From the NCBI GenBank assembly GCA_002320815.1, contig DCLA01000112.1, positions 1 through 64,000 of the forward strand: 64,000 nucleotides of DNA. Direction: 5' to 3'. Shown here piece after piece: positions 60,145 through 64,000 of the stretch (position 1 is the first letter of the stretch; the number at the start of each line of letters is the position of its first letter). A program made the translations under genes and the position numbers. The notes beneath the pieces were generated by a model, which had not been told where the DNA came from, did not search any database, and worked only from the letters and a program-made list of their open reading frames with translations. Origin of the DNA: Myxococcales bacterium UBA1660 (lineage in GTDB: Bacteria > Myxococcota_A > Polyangia > Polyangiales > Houyiibacteriaceae).

Positions 60145-63087
60145 TCAGTAGCGGCTGAGCACGCTGAGCAGCGCGCCGATGCGCTCCGCCGTCGCCGGGT
60201 CGCCCGCGCTGGTGGCCGCCCCGAGCAGCTCCTCGAGCCCATGGCGGGTGTCCGCGCAGACCTCGCGGAGGCTCTCGACGTCCTTGGCCGCCGCCCGCGC
60301 CCGGGAGCGCGCCACGTCGAGCGCCGCGTCGCGGGTCTGGAGCTGCGCGCGAACGCGCTCGACTTCTTCTTCGGCGTTCGGACGCTCGACGACCCGGTCG
60401 AGCTCCTGCTCGGCCGCGCTGCGCGCGTCGCGCTCGTGGCGCAGCTCTTCCTGCAACCGAGCGACGCGCTCCTCGAGCTCCATCAGCTCGCCGGCGTCCA
60501 CCTCGGACCCCGGCCCCTCGGCCAGCCGCCGCTCCATCGCGCGCAGCCGGTCGTCCCGCTCCTCGAGCTGGGCGGTGAGGGAGCGAAGGAGCGTCTCCTT
60601 GTCGTCGAGCTCCCGCTGGAGCTTCGCCTCCGCGGCCTCCGGCGCGTCCATGCCCATCGCGGTGATCTCGCTGGGAGCCGGCCGGTCGCCGTCACGCTCG
60701 GCGCGGAGCCCATCGAGGACCCGCCGGGTCTCACGCAGGGCCTGCATGGCGTCGTTCAGCAACCCGGCCTGCTTGGCGCCCCGGGCCTGGCTCTCGGTCA
60801 TCGCGGCCTCGAGCTGTCCCACGCGCTCGGCCTCGGCGCGGTGCGCGGCGAGCTGGTCCTGGAGACGACGGACCTCCTCGGCGTGCTCGCGGGCCCGCTC
60901 GGTCGCGTCCGCGGACTGCCGCTTCTCCAGCGCCTCGACGTGAGCCCGCGCGTCGGCGGCCTCGCTCCGGGCCTCGATGAGCGCGCGGGCGGCCTCGTCG
61001 GCCTCGGCGCGCATCTCCTTCAAGGTCTCTTCGTCGGCGATGGCGGCGCGCGCCTCGGCCGCGGCCAGCGCCTCACGCAGGAGGTGCACCTGATGCTCGG
61101 CGGCCTCCTGGGCGGCGACGGCGTCCGAGGCGGCCAGGACGCCATCGCGGAGGCGCTCGTTCTCTTCGGCCAGGCGGTTCATCTGCTGGTCGTGGAGCCG
61201 CGCCGCGTGCTCCTCCTCGGCCAGATCCATCTGCAGCCGGGTGACCAAGGCGTCGCGCGCAGCCAGCGCGGAGGTCAAGTCGGCTGCCCGCTGCTCGGCC
61301 GCCGCCCGCGCCGTCTCCAGGTCGGCGGCGCGGAGGGTGAGCTCGGAGGTCTCCGCCCGGAGCACGTCGACGTCGGCGCGCAGCGCGTCCGCCTCGTCCG
61401 CTCCCTTGGGCGGCGCCGCGGCCAGCTCGCGCAGGCTCGCCTCCAGGTCCCGGAGCCGGAGCCGGAGCCCATCGCGCGCTCCGCGGAGCTCCCCCAGCTC
61501 GGAGTGGAGAGCGTCGAGGCCTTCCGGCGAGATCAGGGGGACGGCGTCCGACCCGATCATCGCGATGCGCATCTCGTAACCCAGGCGGAGCCCTTCCATG
61601 CGGGTCTCGGCCATGCCTAGCTGGGCGGTGAGGCGCAGGTTCTCCGCGCGGGCGCGGTCGCGCTCGTCGACGGCGTCGGCCAATGCCTCGTTGGCCTCGT
61701 CGAGCTCACGCTCGAGCTCCCCGACCCGCGCCTCGCTGGGGCGCGGGCCCCGGGCCTGGATGAGGGCCAGCTCCAGCTCCTCGCGAGCCTCGGCCAGGCG
61801 CCCCTCCAGGGAACGGGCGCGCTCGGCGCCCCCATCCACGTCGAGCTCCAGCAGCCGGATTCGCGCGGCGCCGATCTCGGCGAGCTCCTCGAGCTCGGCG
61901 ATGCGGCTGCGGAACCCGCGGGCGCGCCCCTCGAAGCGGGCGTGGTCACCCTCCAGGGCGGAGAGATCCTTCTGGAGAGCCGCCAGCGTGCGCTCCCGCG
62001 AGGCGAGCCGGGCCTCCAGCTCGTCCACCTGGAAGCGCGCCTCGTCCCGGGCGGCCTCGGCGTCGAGGGTCCGCGCGACGGCGTCGGCGGAGCCGGTCGG
62101 CGCCTCGCCGTGCCGCTGCTGCTCACGGAGTTCCTCGGCCAAGTCGCGCACGAGCACCGCCCGTCGTTCGACCTCTGCTTCCAGCTCGCGGACCCGGGCG
62201 CCGCGCTCCCGGAGGCGCGTCTCGAGGCGCTCCACGTCGGCCCCGGTGTCCCCGGCCGGCGCCTCGGTGGCCTCGGTGGCTTCGGCCGCCGAACGGGCTT
62301 CGGCGGCCGCGTCGGCCTCTCTCAGGGCGGAGCGCGCCTCGGCGAGCTCCGCCTCCGTGGAGACCAGCCGCGCCTGGGCCTGCTCCAGCCGGCTCGTGCT
62401 CCGCTCCAGCTCGTCGCGGAGGGCGCGCACCTCGACCGCGTGCGCCTCGGCAGCCTTCGTCGCCTCCGCGCGCGGCGCCGGCTCCCGACGGACCTGCACC
62501 AGCACGTGCGGGTCGACCGCGGGGACCTCGTCGGCGGCGAGCGCCAAGAAGCGCCGGATGGGCTCCGTCTCCTCGCCGAGGAGCGAGCCGTCGACGACGA
62601 CCTCGCCGCCTTCGCTCTCGAGGTCGATGATCCCCGCGCCGTGGAAGGCGCCCACGGCGAGCATGCGCACTTCGCGATAGGCCGGCTCGAGCGCGTCGAG
62701 GAGTCCCGAGTAGACGTCGTCGGGCTCCTCGCCGGCGTCGGCGCCGAAGACCAGGACCCCGTCGCCCACGGTACCGCGGAGGGCCTCCGCGGCCGCCTCG
62801 AGGTCCTCGAAGACGCCGGCGTCGGGGACGACGACCAGGTCGAAGTCGGCGTCCAGCTCGAGGTCGTCCAAGCCGCGGTAGGCGGAGATGTGCCCGCTGG
62901 CGCGCCGGCTCCGACCTCGGCCCGAGGTGTCCAGGACCCGGAGGTCGTGGGCGAAGGTCGCGATCCGATCGGTGGCCCCGGTGGCCGCGTCGCCCACCCA
63001 GAGGACGCGGCGCCCCGTGGCCAGCTCCTCGAGCCAGACGGTGAGAGCGAGATCGCCGGGGGAAGTGGAGTCGTTGGAACGGGCCAT
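60145..63087 (-). CDS. Large coiled-coil protein with Rossmann-like N-terminal domain
   Basis: 980 residues. Residues about 1-200 form an alpha/beta domain: GRRVLWVGDAATGATDRIA, AHDLRVLDTSG, DADFDLVVVPDAG, GDGVLVFGADAGEE. It resembles a methyltransferase-like fold with no obvious cofactor motif, so it is probably a degenerate binding domain. From about 215 to 980 the protein is an almost unbroken coiled coil with heptad-rich Ala/Glu/Arg/Leu (LRDELERSTSRLEQAQARL; ELEAEVERRAVLVRDLAEELR). No membrane segment. The layout (folded head plus very long coiled coil) resembles myxobacterial polarity or gliding proteins such as AglZ and FrzS; identity not claimed. Divergent from the zinc-ribbon gene across 139 bases. 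Confidence 0.85.
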   Translation of the reverse strand: MARSNDSTSPGDLALTVWLEELATGRRVLWVGDAATGATDRIATFAHDLRVLDTSGRGRSRRASGHISAYRGLDDLELDADFDLVVVPDAGVFEDLEAAAEALRGTVGDGVLVFGADAGEEPDDVYSGLLDALEPAYREVRMLAVGAFHGAGIIDLESEGGEVVVDGSLLGEETEPIRRFLALAADEVPAVDPHVLVQVRREPAPRAEATKAAEAHAVEVRALRDELERSTSRLEQAQARLVSTEAELAEARSALREADAAAEARSAAEATEATEAPAGDTGADVERLETRLRERGARVRELEAEVERRAVLVRDLAEELREQQRHGEAPTGSADAVARTLDAEAARDEARFQVDELEARLASRERTLAALQKDLSALEGDHARFEGRARGFRSRIAELEELAEIGAARIRLLELDVDGGAERARSLEGRLAEAREELELALIQARGPRPSEARVGELERELDEANEALADAVDERDRARAENLRLTAQLGMAETRMEGLRLGYEMRIAMIGSDAVPLISPEGLDALHSELGELRGARDGLRLRLRDLEASLRELAAAPPKGADEADALRADVDVLRAETSELTLRAADLETARAAAEQRAADLTSALAARDALVTRLQMDLAEEEHAARLHDQQMNRLAEENERLRDGVLAASDAVAAQEAAEHQVHLLREALAAAEARAAIADEETLKEMRAEADEAARALIEARSEAADARAHVEALEKRQSADATERAREHAEEVRRLQDQLAAHRAEAERVGQLEAAMTESQARGAKQAGLLNDAMQALRETRRVLDGLRAERDGDRPAPSEITAMGMDAPEAAEAKLQRELDDKETLLRSLTAQLEERDDRLRAMERRLAEGPGSEVDAGELMELEERVARLQEELRHERDARSAAEQELDRVVERPNAEEEVERVRAQLQTRDAALDVARSRARAAAKDVESLREVCADTRHGLEELLGAATSAGDPATAERIGALLSVLSRY

Positions 63088-63226
63088 GAAATCGAAGTCC
63101 TCGCGGAGAGCGGAGGAGGAGCCGCTTCATATCAATGGGCCGGATCGCCGGTCAATGGCTCGCCCGTTCACGTGCGGAGAAGCCCCTACGCGCGTCCGGG
63201 GCGTGCTAGGGTCCGCGCGCGAGCGG

Positions 63227-64000
63227 ATGGACGTCACCTGCGAACGCTGCGGGACCGAATACGAGTTCGAGGAGACCCTGGTCTCCGAGCGCGGAACCAC
63301 GGTCAAATGCACTCAATGCGGACACCTCTTCAAGGTGTTCCGGCCCAAGGGCGAAGGTGCGCGCCCGTGGATTCTCCTGCACCCCGACGGACGCCGCGAG
63401 ACGCTCGGGTCGCTGGGCGACCTGCAGAAGCGGATCACCCGGGGCGACCTCAGCGAGTCCGACCAGATCTCGCGCTCGGGCGATCAGTGGAAATCCCTGG
63501 GCGAGATCGCCGAGCTGGAGCCCTTCTTCCGTGCGGCGCGGACGGCGTCGGCCGCCGCCCGGCGGCACTCGACCCGGCCTCCGGTGGCCGCGACCATCCC
63601 GCGACCGAGCGCGCCGCCGGTCCAGCGCCCCTCGCAGGCGCCCCGAACGGCGAAGAGCACGCTGATGGGCGTGGGGACCTCGGCGCCGCCCCCGGCGGAC
63701 GCGACGGTCCGTTATCCCCGGACGCCTTCCCTCGACGCTCCGCCGAGCCAACCTCCCGCCCCGCGCAGCCAGCCCGCGCCCTCCCTGGACGCCCCGCGAA
63801 GCCGGCCCGCGCCCAGCGCCACGCCGCGCAGCCAACCCGCGCCCTCCCTGGATGCCCCGCGCAGCCGGCCCGCGCCCAGCGCCCCGCCGCCCTCGTCGGT
63901 TCCACCGGCCCCCGTCGACCCCGACGCCACCGCCGCTCCGATGCGACCGCCCCGGCCGCCCAAGCGGAAGACGCCGATGGCCTTCGACGAGACCATCCGC
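63227..64000 (+). CDS. Zinc-ribbon plus GYF-like protein with Pro-rich repeat (3' end outside window)
   Basis: 258 codons visible from ATG 63227, no stop before the window edge. Residues 1-40: zinc ribbon, VTCERCGTEYEFEE then KCTQCGHLFKVF (CxxC...CxxC, MJ0042-like). Residues 43-100: RPWILLHPDGRRETLGSLGD, LQKRITRGDLSESDQISRSG and WKSLGEIAELEPFF, a GYF_2-like module common in Myxococcota. From 110 on, Pro/Ala/Ser-rich with an exact 21-codon tandem repeat at 63761-63886. In known relatives such as GltJ/AgmX, a membrane helix and TonB-like periplasmic domains follow. Because the C-terminus is missing the type cannot be fixed. Confidence 0.8.
   Translation, partial: MDVTCERCGTEYEFEETLVSERGTTVKCTQCGHLFKVFRPKGEGARPWILLHPDGRRETLGSLGDLQKRITRGDLSESDQISRSGDQWKSLGEIAELEPFFRAARTASAAARRHSTRPPVAATIPRPSAPPVQRPSQAPRTAKSTLMGVGTSAPPPADATVRYPRTPSLDAPPSQPPAPRSQPAPSLDAPRSRPAPSATPRSQPAPSLDAPRSRPAPSAPPPSSVPPAPVDPDATAAPMRPPRPPKRKTPMAFDETIR
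63761..63886 (+). repeat. Two 63-base in-frame repeats in the Pro-rich linker
   Basis: 63761-63823 and 63824-63886 differ at only a few positions, each coding 21 residues of the type PRSQPAPSLDAPRSRPAPSA. Inside the zinc-ribbon gene. Confidence 0.85.

Overview
This is a GC-rich, densely coded bacterial chromosome segment. It most resembles a member of the Myxococcota (Polyangiales or Sandaracinaceae-like); this is inferred from gene content, not from a marker gene. The signs are several Hanks-type Ser/Thr kinases (one a 1316-residue kinase/pseudo-cyclase/AAA/TPR protein), a secreted metzincin with a MYXO-CTERM-like tail, many small lipoproteins, a zinc-ribbon plus GYF-like protein with a Pro-rich linker, HEAT-repeat proteins and multihaem cytochromes. 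I see no tRNA, rRNA, insertion sequence, prophage or CRISPR array.

Layout. 1-1812 (-): a HARE-HTH protein cut by the window edge. 2221-4321 (+): a lipoprotein and D-Ala-D-Ala ligase. 4281-8690 (-): four overlapping genes for exported proteins built from one Cys-bracketed repeat module. 8729-11524 (-): a HEAT protein and a zinc-ribbon Ser/Thr kinase. 11637-14452 (+): an Rrf2 regulator, E1-like enzyme, CysO-type sulfur carrier, miniature E1 relative, JAMM protease and Nudix hydrolase, i.e. a sulfur-carrier cysteine pathway. 14566-17450 (-): the ribosomal operon rpsP-khpA-rimM-trmD-SPOUT-rplS. 17691-19747 (+): a tetrahaem phosphoesterase coupled to RlpA. 19772-24731 (-): an acyl-CoA-dehydrogenase-like gene, a cupin lipoprotein, the arsenosugar pair ArsS/AhpD-like, homoserine kinase and an unknown. 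24778-25868 (+): a FliA-type sigma factor and a type III inner-rod-like protein. 25869-27513 (-): tyrS and HU. 27744-30125 (+): a HEAT-repeat membrane protein.

30373-42473 (-): the giant kinase, a heterodimeric ABC exporter, the matrixin-type protease with its partner, a YhhQ-type transporter and a TPR protein. 42609-50219 (+): PP2C phosphatase, a 4-TM protein with an octahaem cytochrome, an ABC1/UbiB-family protein, a small lipoprotein, an M28 peptidase, a PhnB-like protein and an ECF sigma factor with a SnoaL tail. 50233-54574 (-): two thiolases, a carotenoid oxygenase and a thioesterase. 54688-56125 (+): a decayed PHM-type copper monooxygenase and a lipoprotein. 56188-57443 (-): two coupled unknown genes. 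57574-59920 (+): two CIRCE elements, groES and groEL. 60145-63087 (-): a 980-residue coiled-coil protein. 63227 to the right edge (+): a zinc-ribbon/GYF-like protein.

The most unusual items are the Cys-bracketed repeat operon, the miniature E1 relative that carries the arginine-finger element its neighbour lacks, the HARE-HTH/degenerate Mrr protein, an orphan type III inner-rod gene, and an intergenic repeat family shared by two convergent gene junctions 30 kb apart. All coordinates and motifs were read by eye; family names rest on recognised motifs, not on database searches.
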